Source: Roseiflexaceae bacterium (GTDB taxonomy: Bacteria; Chloroflexota; Chloroflexia; Chloroflexales; Roseiflexaceae). From it: a stretch of DNA of 64,000 nt. The notes under the pieces are model-generated. The model was given only the letters and a program-made list of their open reading frames with translations. It was not told the DNA's origin and ran no database searches. Shown here piece after piece: positions 8,979 to 18,463 of this stretch (positions are counted from its first letter, which is position 1; each line of letters begins with the position of its first letter). A program made the position numbers and the translations under genes. The stretch lies in NCBI GenBank assembly GCA_947474225.1, contig CANJHS010000002.1, positions 62,001-126,000 on the forward strand. Reading direction: 5' to 3'.

Positions 8979-11747
8979 TCAGGCAGATGAGGCTTCGTGC
9001 TGTTGAAAAGATTCCACTGCTGTAACAATGTCAGAGTATATTTTTCCTTGCCCTTTGCCCGTTGAAGGACGCCAGTTATCGGCCACTTTGCGTATATACC
9101 TTCCGAAAAGCGTTCGTACGTAGGGACTCAGAATGACCAAATCATAGTTGGGTATCATCCGCTCGATACGCTCAGCATCTTTGTCCCAATTTGACCGCCA
9201 GCCAATCAGCTCCCACATTACCAAAATATGTGGATGCGTACTTCTGAGTTTCTCGGTAATCTGCTCTTTAAACCCTTGCTGTGTCTCGTTCCCGCCTATG
9301 TATAACACTCTACACGCACGCGGCTTCTGTACACGTGCCGGTCGTTCCAGCAAGCTGGCATACTGTGCAACATTACTCTGCGGGAACTGTGCCATCAGAC
9401 TAAGTGTGGCACGCGCATGGTGGAAAGATTGCTGACCCAAATAAATATTAAGCAGCTGCTCGATGAGCGAGATGGCATCTTCGTGCTTGCCCGCCATGAA
9501 TGCCAATTGAATGCGCAAATTGAGCGTTTCGGCTTCACCCCAAATTCGCACAATTGTCTCGTACGCTGCCACTATGATCTGATCGATGTGTCCTGCGTAT
9601 TCACTATAGTGGTCGGCATGGAGCTCAAGCAAATTCAGCATATATTCGATTGATTCTTCGTGACTGCGGTCGACCGCGATCTGCCAGGCTTCGAGGAGCA
9701 AAACGAGTTTGTCGGCACGCGGCAAGATGAGGAACTTTTGTCCATAGAAATACCGCTGCCAGATGTCACGTGGCTGTTGCATGACCTCTGATACTTTGCA
9801 AAGGTCGAATATGTCTACATCGCGGTAGCGGAAAAGATGGATCATGACCGCACGACCTGCATCCCCATCGATGCGAGCAATGTTGTGGTAAATGGTCAGC
9901 CAGTGCCGCAATGGGAAGAAAATCGTCGAGACAAAGACAATTTGCAAGTCCTCCATGAGTGTAGGTATGTCACTCAGCTGGAGCTTGTCCGACCACGTAC
10001 GTATTTTGAGGAACATCGCCCAATCGAATAAACCCCTCGTCTGATATGCACTGAGCTGCCGATCCATCCCGTTTTTTGCATCATTGAAAAAATCATATGC
10101 AACATCAAAATTGCCGTCACCAAGTGCGATGATACCCAGCACAAATTGCGCATTCGTCTGTTCACCATGCGGAATACGCATCGCTTCTTCGAAGTATTGA
10201 CGTTGCTCTTTGAGTGCTACGTGGACCACACGAAAGTCGTTTGAATCATTTGGCACGATCGAATCGAGCGCGGGGAATCCCGCAGCAGACAAACCGATAT
10301 CGGCCTGACATTGGGCGACCTCGGTGAAGCCAACGACCGCACTTGCAAGCTCAAAAAGTTCTATAGCACCCTTGAATTGTTTTTTGCGCCGCAGCAGTTG
10401 ACCGCGTTTTCTGAGACATCGCCCATACAAATCACCCATGTAGCCACTCGCCATACAACTACGGATGAGTGCCTGCAAAATCTGGTCTGCTTGTGTCTGA
10501 TGCTCTCCATTGCGCACTAAACGTGCAGCAATTTTGAATAGCGCATGGGGAACACTATCGGGATGTTCCGCATAGTGCATCTGCGGCACTGGACAGTGCG
10601 TGAGTAATTTGGCGAGTGATTCATAATCGCTGCGTGCATCCAACGCAGGAACAATCGTATAGAGCAGGGTGATATCGGCGGTAGTCAACGTTGAAAGTAC
10701 TTTTTCCCAATGTCGCTGATAATTGAGGACGGCCTCGGCGACAACATCGCCACTCTCACGATGCATCCCCAACACATATCCGAGGAACGCCCATGCTTGT
10801 GCCTCTTGGGATTGGTGTTTGGTCGGCAGGAATCGGCCACCCGTCGCACCTGAGAAATATCCGGAGTGAAAGTGATAGGTTGCGATATCACCGTTGAGAC
10901 TGAGTAGTTCGTGCACAGCCTTGGCCATATCGTCTTCGGATAACGCACCACGCACCATCGCAACACAATCATGTATTGCATGCATCAGCAATCGGTCGAG
11001 GGGAGAGAAGTGATTTGGGGTGGAAGGTAATGGTGGAGGTGGTTCCGGGAGCTTTGCAGGGATGAACGGCAGGGGAGGTCGCTTGTGTACCGTACTCACA
11101 CGACGTTCAGGAACAGGTGAATGACTTATGAGCTCATCAGTTGGTACTTCTGGACCACGGATGAGATCTGTAGTAGGGAGGTCAATGTCGCCTCCGTGTG
11201 GTGTGGTATTTGCCCATTCGAGATGTTGTTGCCACAAGAATTCATATTTTGCATGCTCAAACGCTTCGATCCGACCAGGGCATTCAGAAAACAACGTATA
11301 CATGCACATCGCCGCAACAGGTGGAGGTGCAGCTGCCGTAAGATGGTCTACCACCCGGAGGTACCATTCTTTGGGGTACTGATTAGAGGGTAAATCAGGT
11401 GCACCATCATTGCCAATCAGCCGTAAGTCTTCGATAAGTTGGCTGTGGCTACTTTTGAGATAGCCATGGCATATATCATGGATAACCAGAGGATTTTGAC
11501 TGGCAAATTCTAATAATCGTTCCACACGCCACAACACTGGCTTTGCCTTGACACTGACCACACGAAAATTCAGCCTGCGTGCGAGTAACTCGTCAAAGCG
11601 GTGTATTTTGGTTCGTTTGTCTATAAACTCTTTGCGTTCAAACAGATATTGCACAATAGCAGTGCGCATACGGGGTTCAATGGTATCCCAAAATGTTTTG
11701 AGGGCCAAAGGTGTGCGGATAATCACCGCGAGCGATTCTGGTGTCAT
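8979..11747 (-). CDS. Large TPR-type repeat protein with C-terminal DUF2325-like domain
   Basis: The 922-residue soluble protein has no signal peptide. The N-terminal ~200 residues are helical and unrecognised. A proline-rich linker follows (LPEPPPPLPSTPN, about residue 245). From roughly 270 to 810 it is built of helical repeats of TPR type, for example CLRKRGQLLRRKKQFKGAIE. The last ~100 residues (VLYIGGNETQQ, then YDLVILSPYVRT, then RPSTGKGQGKIYSDIV) resemble DUF2325, a small Rossmann-like domain of unknown function. The start was set at ATG 11747; the upstream extension consists of a tandemly repeated 22-bp promoter-region sequence. Function is unknown. A scaffold or effector-sensing role would fit the architecture but is speculation. 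Confidence 0.65.
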   Translation of the reverse strand: MTPESLAVIIRTPLALKTFWDTIEPRMRTAIVQYLFERKEFIDKRTKIHRFDELLARRLNFRVVSVKAKPVLWRVERLLEFASQNPLVIHDICHGYLKSSHSQLIEDLRLIGNDGAPDLPSNQYPKEWYLRVVDHLTAAAPPPVAAMCMYTLFSECPGRIEAFEHAKYEFLWQQHLEWANTTPHGGDIDLPTTDLIRGPEVPTDELISHSPVPERRVSTVHKRPPLPFIPAKLPEPPPPLPSTPNHFSPLDRLLMHAIHDCVAMVRGALSEDDMAKAVHELLSLNGDIATYHFHSGYFSGATGGRFLPTKHQSQEAQAWAFLGYVLGMHRESGDVVAEAVLNYQRHWEKVLSTLTTADITLLYTIVPALDARSDYESLAKLLTHCPVPQMHYAEHPDSVPHALFKIAARLVRNGEHQTQADQILQALIRSCMASGYMGDLYGRCLRKRGQLLRRKKQFKGAIELFELASAVVGFTEVAQCQADIGLSAAGFPALDSIVPNDSNDFRVVHVALKEQRQYFEEAMRIPHGEQTNAQFVLGIIALGDGNFDVAYDFFNDAKNGMDRQLSAYQTRGLFDWAMFLKIRTWSDKLQLSDIPTLMEDLQIVFVSTIFFPLRHWLTIYHNIARIDGDAGRAVMIHLFRYRDVDIFDLCKVSEVMQQPRDIWQRYFYGQKFLILPRADKLVLLLEAWQIAVDRSHEESIEYMLNLLELHADHYSEYAGHIDQIIVAAYETIVRIWGEAETLNLRIQLAFMAGKHEDAISLIEQLLNIYLGQQSFHHARATLSLMAQFPQSNVAQYASLLERPARVQKPRACRVLYIGGNETQQGFKEQITEKLRSTHPHILVMWELIGWRSNWDKDAERIERMIPNYDLVILSPYVRTLFGRYIRKVADNWRPSTGKGQGKIYSDIVTAVESFQQHEASSA

Positions 11748-11765
11748 GGGAATGCCCTTTGTTGA

Positions 11766-11809
11766 TGAACACGCGAAGGGTGTATAGTGAACACGCGAAG
11801 GGTGTATAG
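11766..11809. repeat. 22-bp perfect tandem duplication upstream of the TPR gene
   Basis: The 22 bases at 11766-11787 are repeated without change at 11788-11809. On the minus strand each copy contains CTATACACCC, so the duplication doubles a TATACA -10-like element just ahead of the TPR gene start. Confidence 0.85.
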
Positions 11810-11841
11810 CCAACAGAATCAATATACGAATCAAATATTTT

Positions 11842-11872
11842 CTACCTATGAGGTCTATAGCCTCATAGGTAG
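11842..11872 (-). terminator. Perfect 12-bp hairpin after the aldolase gene
   Basis: CTACCTATGAGG and CCTCATAGGTAG flank a 7-nt loop 38 bp beyond the aldolase stop. On the minus strand it is followed by AAAATATTTG rather than a clean U-run. It could also act on the TPR gene promoter that lies beyond it. Confidence 0.6.
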
Positions 11873-11909
11873 TGTACCGAAAACGTGACGGTAAGACAAC
11901 TCCAGCTGC

Positions 11910-12701
11910 TTATTTGGCAGACCGGGAGAAAAGCTGCCGTGCACCGTGCATAAACAGAGCACCATCTGCGCCCACCGTCAAAAAGTGTACCCCACGCTCT
12001 GCGTAGGCCTGGAGTGCGTCTGCGGAAGGTCCGATAATGCCAATACCGACCTTTGCTGCAGTGGCACTGGTAATGATGTCGTCTATCGCATGATTCATCG
12101 ATGGTGAATTCGCTGATACTCCCAACGACTGGCTCAAGTCGGATGTTCCGATGAAAATCACATCGGCACCGGGAGTTGCACAAATCTCGGCACGGGCTGC
12201 ATGCCCTTTTGCTGTTTCGATTTGCAGGACAACGGTGACCTGTTGATTCATGCGGACGGGGTACTCTAACTGTGCCGAAGGAGGTGGCGGATAGCTCGCG
12301 ATACCTTGATGTTGTGACAACAGAAAAGATTGGGTCAACGTATGCAGTCCACGTGTGCCGACTGGTGGGTATTTGCTCCACTCCACTGCTTGACGTGCTT
12401 GTTCTGCTGATTCGATCATTGGAATCATGACTCCATCTGCCCCTGTTTCGAGGGCTTGCTGGATTGCACCACGCGACAAATCGCGGACGCGGACAATGGT
12501 AGCGATACCATACGCATGTGCCGTCAAAACAAGCTGTCCGACCATACTGGCATCGATTGGAATGTGTTCGTGATCAATAATGAGAAAGTCACAACCGACC
12601 GCAGCGAGCATTCCGACCACCGCTGGGTCTTGGAACATCACAAAAGTCGAGTAACACGGTCGTTCACGAAGGGTTGTGCGGAGTTGGGTTGGAGCAATCA
12701 T
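11910..12701 (-). CDS. HpcH/HpaI family aldolase
   Basis: The 263-residue protein belongs to the metal-dependent class II pyruvate aldolases (HpcH/HpaI, related to 2,4-dihydroxyhept-2-enedioate aldolase). The visible signs are FLIIDHEHIPIDASMV near residue 40, the ETGADGVMIPMIESAEQA block, the VVLQIETAKGH segment holding the metal-ligand Glu, and IFIGTSDLSQSLG. These enzymes split or form hydroxy-oxoacids and release pyruvate or a related oxoacid; the real substrate cannot be read here. I chose ATG 12701, preceded by TGGAGG, over the in-frame ATG at 12755. The gene stands alone, followed by a long hairpin. Confidence 0.85.
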   Translation of the reverse strand: MIAPTQLRTTLRERPCYSTFVMFQDPAVVGMLAAVGCDFLIIDHEHIPIDASMVGQLVLTAHAYGIATIVRVRDLSRGAIQQALETGADGVMIPMIESAEQARQAVEWSKYPPVGTRGLHTLTQSFLLSQHQGIASYPPPPSAQLEYPVRMNQQVTVVLQIETAKGHAARAEICATPGADVIFIGTSDLSQSLGVSANSPSMNHAIDDIITSATAAKVGIGIIGPSADALQAYAERGVHFLTVGADGALFMHGARQLFSRSAK

Positions 12702-12798
12702 CGTCGGTCCTCCATTAAAGTTGGTACTCCAATGATACATGAATGCACTCAGCAACGATAGCTTTTAATGGTAGGATTTGAGTACGTTATTTTTGCCG

Positions 12799-12820
12799 AT
12801 ACAGAGCATAAACTCTGTAT
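12799..12820. promoter_or_regulatory. Inverted repeat upstream of yggT
   Basis: ATACAGAG (12799-12806) and CTCTGTAT (12813-12820) are perfect 8-bp arms around a 6-nt spacer, 19 nt before the yggT ATG. It could be a protein-binding site or a leader hairpin just before the Shine-Dalgarno sequence. Confidence 0.4.
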
Positions 12821-12838
12821 GTTTAGGAAGGAACGCAC

Positions 12839-13072
12839 ATGTTGTGGATTCTTGGCATGGTCATTCAAATTATCGAGATTGTCTTCCTTGTACACTTTGT
12901 GATGCTACTCGTTGATCCAACCGGCAATCATACCGTTTCGCGCAGACTTGCACCTATTACAACGCCTATTCTCACACCCATCCGAGCTGCTCTCCCTGCC
13001 AGTCAATTCGACTACTCTGCGCTCGTTGTGGTGCTTGTACTGAATATCGTACGGTGGGTTTTGCACATATAA
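12839..13072 (+). CDS. YggT family membrane protein
   Basis: This 77-residue protein has two hydrophobic segments (IIEIVFLVHFVMLLV and ALVVVLVLNIVRWVLH). They flank the conserved PITTPILTPIRAALP turn of the YggT family, small integral membrane proteins linked to osmotic tolerance and cell-division or secretion contexts in other bacteria. The length is normal for a single-repeat member. AGGAAGG lies 7 nt before the ATG. It is followed on the same strand by the DDAH-like gene 90 bp later, but cotranscription is uncertain. Confidence 0.85.
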   Translation: MLWILGMVIQIIEIVFLVHFVMLLVDPTGNHTVSRRLAPITTPILTPIRAALPASQFDYSALVVVLVLNIVRWVLHI

Positions 13073-13162
13073 ACGCGTCGTATCGAAGTTGCACTGTCTC
13101 AGCGATGACGAATGTTGATGCGCTAGAATACAAAGGCTCATTGGAATTGAAACGAGGATATC

Positions 13163-14032
13163 ATGACGACTCGCTCATATGGCGCTCAACACATGGTGAC
13201 ACAACTTCGAAAAGTGATGGTGCGTGCACCAGACGCGGCATTCTATGGCGCAGATCCTGTGCGCTGGCACTACACCAGTCAACCCGAAAAAGCAGGTGCA
13301 CTCGCAGAACATGCAGCACTTTGTGACACATTGCGAAAAGCAGGAGTCGAAGTCATCATGCATGACACTGCTTTGCCTGATCATGCAGATGCGATATTTT
13401 GCTTTGATCCAGTGATTGTCACCGACAAAGGTGCGATCCTGCTCGCCATGGGCAAAAAGCTCCGCGAAGGGGAAGAAGCTGCTATCGGCAAGAGTCTCGA
13501 AAAGGCAGGGGTTCCCATCCTCGGTCGGTTGAATGGTACGGCCAAAGCCGAGGGCGGCGACATGCTGTGGCTTGATCACCAGACACTGGCCATTGGGCTG
13601 GGTTTTCGCACGAACCAGGAAGCAGTCAACCAGCTTAAAACGATGCTATCACCACTCGGCGTGACGGTCCTATCGTATGATCTCCCCTATTTCACCGGTC
13701 CCGAAGCATGTCTCCACCTGCTTTCACTTATATCTCTTGTTGATCATGATTTGGCAGTCGTCCATCTTCCGTTGATGCCTACTGCCTTCTATCAAGAATT
13801 GGTACGACGAAAGATTCGTATGATCGAAGTACCAGCGCATGAGTTTGATACGATGGCGACAAATGTTTTGGCGATTGCACCTTCGGTATGTTTGATGCTC
13901 GATTGCAACCCGATAACCGCAGGTTTGCTCGCTGATGCAGGCTGTGAAGTCCAGACGTACAAAGGCAACCAAATTTCTCTCAAGGCAGAGGGTGGTCCGA
14001 CCTGCTTGACACGACCAATTTTGCGTGACTAA
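13163..14032 (+). CDS. Dimethylargininase (DDAH)-like amidinohydrolase
   Basis: The 289-residue enzyme matches the guanidino-group-modifying family that includes N-omega,N-omega-dimethylarginine dimethylaminohydrolase and arginine deiminase. The substrate-binding ...GTAKAEGGDMLWLD motif, FRTN, the catalytic His in CLHLLSLISLVDHD, and the nucleophilic Cys in GGPTCLTRPIL at the extreme C-terminus are all in place. The short length and lack of extra domains favour DDAH-type activity (citrulline plus a methylamine) over arginine deiminase. CGAGGA lies before ATG 13163. The M20 peptidase starts 26 bp downstream, so the two probably form a catabolic pair acting on arginine-like or acylated amino-acid substrates. 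Confidence 0.83.
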   Translation: MTTRSYGAQHMVTQLRKVMVRAPDAAFYGADPVRWHYTSQPEKAGALAEHAALCDTLRKAGVEVIMHDTALPDHADAIFCFDPVIVTDKGAILLAMGKKLREGEEAAIGKSLEKAGVPILGRLNGTAKAEGGDMLWLDHQTLAIGLGFRTNQEAVNQLKTMLSPLGVTVLSYDLPYFTGPEACLHLLSLISLVDHDLAVVHLPLMPTAFYQELVRRKIRMIEVPAHEFDTMATNVLAIAPSVCLMLDCNPITAGLLADAGCEVQTYKGNQISLKAEGGPTCLTRPILRD

Positions 14033-14058
14033 GCTTTCGACGCGCAGGAGAGAATGAC

Positions 14059-15330
14059 ATGCAGCAGCTCAATGCAGCCGAACAACGAGTACTTTCGGCG
14101 ATAGAGCCAGAAGCACTCCTGACATTTTTGGGGGAACTGGTTGCATTTCGCAGCCTTGCAGACAACGAATCTCCCGCGCAACGGCATATTGCTGCCAAAA
14201 TGCGCGAATTCGGGTTCGACACTGACCTCTGGGAGATTGACTTTGACACGCTCCGTACGCACCCAGCCTTCAGTTGGGAAGTCGAACGCAGCACTGGATT
14301 AGGGGTGGTGGGTACCATCGGAGCAGACCGGGGCGGCAAATCACTCCTACTCAATGGACATATCGACGTTGTGCCAGAAGGTGATCGTGCAAATTGGCAC
14401 AGCGATCCGTACACAACGACGATCCGCGACGGCAACGTCTACGGGCGCGGTGCACTCGATATGAAGTCTGGCCTCGTTGCTGCACTCTGGGCTGTCCACG
14501 CCATCAAGAAGAGCAACATCACTCTACGGGGTCGATTACATATTGCCAGCGTTATCGGCGAAGAAGATGGTGGTTGTGGCACGTTGGCATCGATTGTCAG
14601 AGGCTACATTGCCGATGCAGCAATCATACCCGAGCCAACCCGGCTTGCAATAGCCCCGGCACAGGCTGGGGCACACAATGTGCGCATTCGCGTTCCTGGC
14701 CTATCTGCGCATGGCTGCTACCGTGAAGAAGGTGTCAGTGCAATCGAAAAATACATGGTCGTCCATGCCGCCCTGGTCGCACTCGAAGAAGAACGCAACA
14801 CACGCATGCGGCACCCGTTATTTGCCAATTACCGATTACCGTATCCACTGAGCATTGGGACGGTGCATGCAGGTAATTGGCCGTCGAGCGTTGCAGAGGA
14901 ACTCATCGCGGAAGGCCGCTATGGTATCGGTATTGGTGAAAACTCTGAGTCAGCCAGACGTGAACTCGAATCAGCAGTTGCAAACGCTGCCCAGGCAGAT
15001 CCTTGGCTCCGCGACCATCCGCCGATTATCGAATGGTGGGGTGGGACATTTGAACCCGCGGAGTGTGATGTCAATCATCCCATTGTTGGAATATTGAGCA
15101 CTGCACATCAACACACGACAAACGGTACACCACCTGCAATCGAAGGAATAACGTACGGAGCAGATATGCGACTCCTCGTTCACCAGGGGGGCATGCCGAC
15201 CGTCATGTATGGCCCAGGGGATGTGCGTTTAGCACATAAGGCCGACGAATCGGTACCAATCCAAGACATTCTCACTGTGGCGCGCAGCCTCGCACTCACA
15301 GCAATGCGCTTCATCGGTTACGATAACTAA
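14059..15330 (+). CDS. M20 family metallopeptidase (acetylornithine deacetylase / ArgE-DapE type)
   Basis: The 423-residue zinc hydrolase shows the M20 signature in order: LLNGHIDVVPEG (first metal ligand), GRGALDMKSGL (bridging Asp), IGEEDGGCG (catalytic Glu and ligand), a dimerisation domain beginning near PGLSAHG, and a C-terminal His in RLAHKADESVP. Family enzymes remove acyl groups from amino acids (ArgE, DapE) or split dipeptides. The frequent YGRGALDMKSGL form is that of ArgE-like deacetylases. It follows the DDAH-like gene by 26 bp, which points to arginine or a derivative, but the substrate is inferred. The start at ATG 14059 has AGGAGAGA upstream. No partner arginine-biosynthesis genes are present. 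Confidence 0.85.
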   Translation: MQQLNAAEQRVLSAIEPEALLTFLGELVAFRSLADNESPAQRHIAAKMREFGFDTDLWEIDFDTLRTHPAFSWEVERSTGLGVVGTIGADRGGKSLLLNGHIDVVPEGDRANWHSDPYTTTIRDGNVYGRGALDMKSGLVAALWAVHAIKKSNITLRGRLHIASVIGEEDGGCGTLASIVRGYIADAAIIPEPTRLAIAPAQAGAHNVRIRVPGLSAHGCYREEGVSAIEKYMVVHAALVALEEERNTRMRHPLFANYRLPYPLSIGTVHAGNWPSSVAEELIAEGRYGIGIGENSESARRELESAVANAAQADPWLRDHPPIIEWWGGTFEPAECDVNHPIVGILSTAHQHTTNGTPPAIEGITYGADMRLLVHQGGMPTVMYGPGDVRLAHKADESVPIQDILTVARSLALTAMRFIGYDN

Positions 15331-15521
15331 CTAACAGTTGCTCCTCCTATGTTCTCCCTCTGCACTCCCTCAGGGCAGTCTGATCATTCCATAGTATGGT
15401 GGGACATCAACCAGAGTCGCAGGAATTGCTTCGTATAGAGATATATACAGCATACTCAAGTGGAAATTTGATTACCATACCAAATCAATCACCGAAAATA
15501 TCCACACGCTAAGGAATCCAT

Positions 15522-16541
15522 ATGCGGCGTTTTGCCCTCCTTTTGATTCTGGTATATTGCATCTCCATCATCACTCCCTCCTTGCAGGTCGGAGGAAACG
15601 ATTGCAACAAGCGTACGATTATCGTCAATCTCCATCGTTGTAATGCCTATAGCGACGCGCTGATTGGGCTGAATCGGGCAAGGGCAAACGACAGCAGTGA
15701 GATGAGTCGTCGTTCCGAAAGTGTACTTTCCGATATGCAGCATGCAGCTGTGACACGTGCTCCTTTGGATGCCTCTGTGGACATTTACCAATCGCGCGCG
15801 ATTTCAGCCACAAGTGTTAAACGTGTTTTGTTTCTCGGAAATAGTTATACAAGCGCCAACAATCTCCCCGCTATCTTTGGCTCGATTGTCAGAAATAGTG
15901 GCAAGCATGTACCCTCCATTACTGCAGTCACCCCCGGCGGCATCAGCTTTAGGGGACATGTGTACTTTCCAGCGACAATTGCTGCCATTGATGCCGGTAA
16001 CTGGGATGTAGTTGTGCTCCAAGACCAAAGCCAAGAACCAGCTTTTGCGGAGATTGATCTCCTGCAGCGAGCGGAAATGGTACAAAGCGCTGCGGCACTC
16101 TGTCAGCGTATCCGCCGTACTAGTCCCCATGCCCGCATCATTTTTTATGAAACATGGGCGCGCAAAGCGAACTATTGGGTGAACAATATACCCCAATTAG
16201 AAGGTGCGAACGCAACAGAAATGCAAGCGCGCTTGCGTAAATGGTATGGTTTTGTTGCACGAGCAAATAACGCCACCGTTGCGCCAGTCGGTGATGCTTG
16301 GGAATACAATTACCGCAAGCTCCATCCAACACGGCTTCACACGAACGACAATTCGCACCCAAAGTATAGTGGAAGTTACCTTGCGGGCCTTGTTATTTTT
16401 GGCAAAATCTACGGGAATACGATTCAATCAATCACGTGGAATGGAACACTGAAGGCGAATATTGCACAACAAATGCGCGCTATAGCCGCACATACACTTG
16501 GTACTGCCCCGTCAAAGGCACGAACACCAGTCTGGGAATAG
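15522..16541 (+). CDS. Secreted SGNH/GDSL-type hydrolase-like protein
   Basis: The 339-residue protein starts with a Sec-type signal peptide (MRRFALLLILVYCISIITPS), so it is exported. From about residue 103 it has VLFLGNSYTSANNLP, an SGNH block I with the Ser in GNSYT. Later it has DVVVLQDQSQEP and, at the end, NDNSHPKYSGSYLAG, which supplies the HxxD-like block V His (here SHPKYSG). This layout resembles DUF4886-type SGNH proteins, likely esterases acting on polysaccharide acyl groups. The ~75 residues after the signal peptide are unrecognised. AAGGA precedes ATG 15522. It is monocistronic, with 191 bp upstream and a 245-bp AT-rich gap downstream that holds nothing recognisable. Confidence 0.72.
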   Translation: MRRFALLLILVYCISIITPSLQVGGNDCNKRTIIVNLHRCNAYSDALIGLNRARANDSSEMSRRSESVLSDMQHAAVTRAPLDASVDIYQSRAISATSVKRVLFLGNSYTSANNLPAIFGSIVRNSGKHVPSITAVTPGGISFRGHVYFPATIAAIDAGNWDVVVLQDQSQEPAFAEIDLLQRAEMVQSAAALCQRIRRTSPHARIIFYETWARKANYWVNNIPQLEGANATEMQARLRKWYGFVARANNATVAPVGDAWEYNYRKLHPTRLHTNDNSHPKYSGSYLAGLVIFGKIYGNTIQSITWNGTLKANIAQQMRAIAAHTLGTAPSKARTPVWE

Positions 16542-16786
16542 CACACGAATGGTTTTCCTTATACAGAGCCAAAACGGCGAATTTTCATTTCAAAAATTAT
16601 GTAAAAATTTATTTCACCCCCATGCTGCTTCAACCAATTTGACACGCAAAGAATTCCTCAAAGACAAAAACTAGCATCCCCCGCCCGGTGTTACACACTA
16701 CGTCGCGAAAAAACGCGCAGTTCAGCACATAGATACGCATTCACACTTACTGCGCAAAAGAAATAAGTTGCGTGCGTGAACTTTCC

Positions 16787-18433
16787 TTATTGAGCCTTTA
16801 GGTACCATTGTTCTATGCCATACAGGTACCATGGGGTATCCAAGACGAGTTCCCCTGATGGAATGGCGATGGTAGATTGCCATACCACGGTATGTATTGG
16901 TCGCGCGATTGGAATAATTGATTCATCTGACAACGCAATGTGGATAGCCTTTTGTTCGGCTTGCGCGCGTCTTGCAGGGTCATAGATGGCATCGGCCAAA
17001 TGTTGGGCCGCTTGGTACTGGGGATTGTTATATCCAGTCAGATTGAGTGACGGACGTATATCAGGCATCCCGCTATTCATCAATACATGATCGAACAAAT
17101 CACCGCTTCGTCCGTCATACATAAAAGTATCTGCATACTGAGAATCACTCCGGCCATTAGCCCAACGGACGAGTGCAACATCGTATGCGAATGGTGGGAT
17201 GAATTGATTCAGATACGATTGCCGGTCTAACGAGATAATATCAACCGTAAGCCCTAACCCACGCCACTGCAGCGCGAGTGATTCTCCCATGCGCATTGCC
17301 TGCGGATTGGATTGGTCAATACCCAGTCGGACAACGAACTGTTCAGATTCCCGCAGAAATTTTCGTGATGGTGCATCCCACTCCCATCCTGCATCACTGA
17401 GCATTGGTTGCAGATCGGTTGTTGTGCTGATTGGCATACTCACAGCAAAAGGATGGCCGGGGATGGCCATCGTGTTCACGTTTTGGTACGATTCGATCGA
17501 GGCTGTGTCGAACACTTTTTCAAAATGCGTCGCCTGGTGTAATGCTCGTCGCAATGCCGGATCTGCAAATAGGTGTCCATCTCTCACATTGAATACCAAT
17601 GCCATGAGTTCGTTTTGGACGACTGCTGCACGTTTGGTAGCTTCGGCTGTCCGTAGATTTGTGTTCTCGGTCAATTCCGCCACCGTAACGGAAGCGTCCG
17701 TAATGCCTGCAATTGCTTTTGTCTGGTTCTGCTTGGGCAAGATGACAACGTCATCAAGAAATGGCATTCCACGGACGTAGTGGGGATTTGCATGCAAATG
17801 ATAGTTGCCTGTTGCGTCCTGTTCGGTGTACACAAATGGTCCAGCACTCGTTGCTAATGTCACGAGATTGAGTGATTCGATTGGTTGACTCCCCAAAACA
17901 TGCATGGGAAGTATCGGCAACGCCCACAAGGTCAGCAACGGTGCATACTCGACATTCAAGTGGAAAACCACTGTTTGTGCGTCGACGTTCACAACATCTG
18001 TGATACGTTGTAGTTCTCTCAGAAGTGGGGTACGAGGGCTGAATGCACGATACGAAACATAGGTATAGACGACATCGGCGCTCGTCAGTGGCGTCGCATC
18101 AGACCACTGAAGGTCCGGTTTGATCGTGGCGGTAACCACTGTGCCGTCGGAACTGGCACTCCACCGATCCATGAGTTCGAGTTGCGGAATTCCCTGCCGA
18201 TCGAGCCGCGTCAATCCGGCGTGCGTCAGTGTGACAAAAGCTTCTTCGGTGCGGGAGGTGACATGCCAAGGCTGAAGTGAACTGAGTGCATCTGGAAATG
18301 AAAGCGCGATGCTCCCACCGCGTGGTATTGTCGGCTTTTGTAGAAAAATATCTTGTACCGCTGCAGGGAGTTGGCATGCGTACAGAAAAAACGAAGAAAG
18401 GCTGAGAACGCCGAGCCAGAATCGAATGCGCAC
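16787..18433 (-). CDS. Family 5 extracellular solute-binding lipoprotein (peptide-type ABC transporter)
   Basis: The 548-residue protein begins with a signal peptide ending in the lipobox FLYAC, so it is a membrane-anchored lipoprotein. The mature part follows the SBP_bac_5 (DppA/OppA/GsiB) fold: PDLQWSDATPLTSADVVYTY is the family signature, and RRALHQATHFEKVF plus a long C-terminal lobe are also typical. These proteins bind peptides, glutathione or nickel. It lies 30 bp downstream of gamma-glutamyltranspeptidase, apparently in one operon with that enzyme and the thioredoxin-like gene, so gamma-glutamyl peptides are a reasonable guess for the ligand. No permease or ATPase is adjacent. Start is GTG 18433 with AAGGA upstream. 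Confidence 0.85.
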   Translation of the reverse strand: MRIRFWLGVLSLSSFFLYACQLPAAVQDIFLQKPTIPRGGSIALSFPDALSSLQPWHVTSRTEEAFVTLTHAGLTRLDRQGIPQLELMDRWSASSDGTVVTATIKPDLQWSDATPLTSADVVYTYVSYRAFSPRTPLLRELQRITDVVNVDAQTVVFHLNVEYAPLLTLWALPILPMHVLGSQPIESLNLVTLATSAGPFVYTEQDATGNYHLHANPHYVRGMPFLDDVVILPKQNQTKAIAGITDASVTVAELTENTNLRTAEATKRAAVVQNELMALVFNVRDGHLFADPALRRALHQATHFEKVFDTASIESYQNVNTMAIPGHPFAVSMPISTTTDLQPMLSDAGWEWDAPSRKFLRESEQFVVRLGIDQSNPQAMRMGESLALQWRGLGLTVDIISLDRQSYLNQFIPPFAYDVALVRWANGRSDSQYADTFMYDGRSGDLFDHVLMNSGMPDIRPSLNLTGYNNPQYQAAQHLADAIYDPARRAQAEQKAIHIALSDESIIPIARPIHTVVWQSTIAIPSGELVLDTPWYLYGIEQWYLKAQ

Positions 18434-18463
18434 GATGTATCCTTTGAAACTGGCAATTACACG

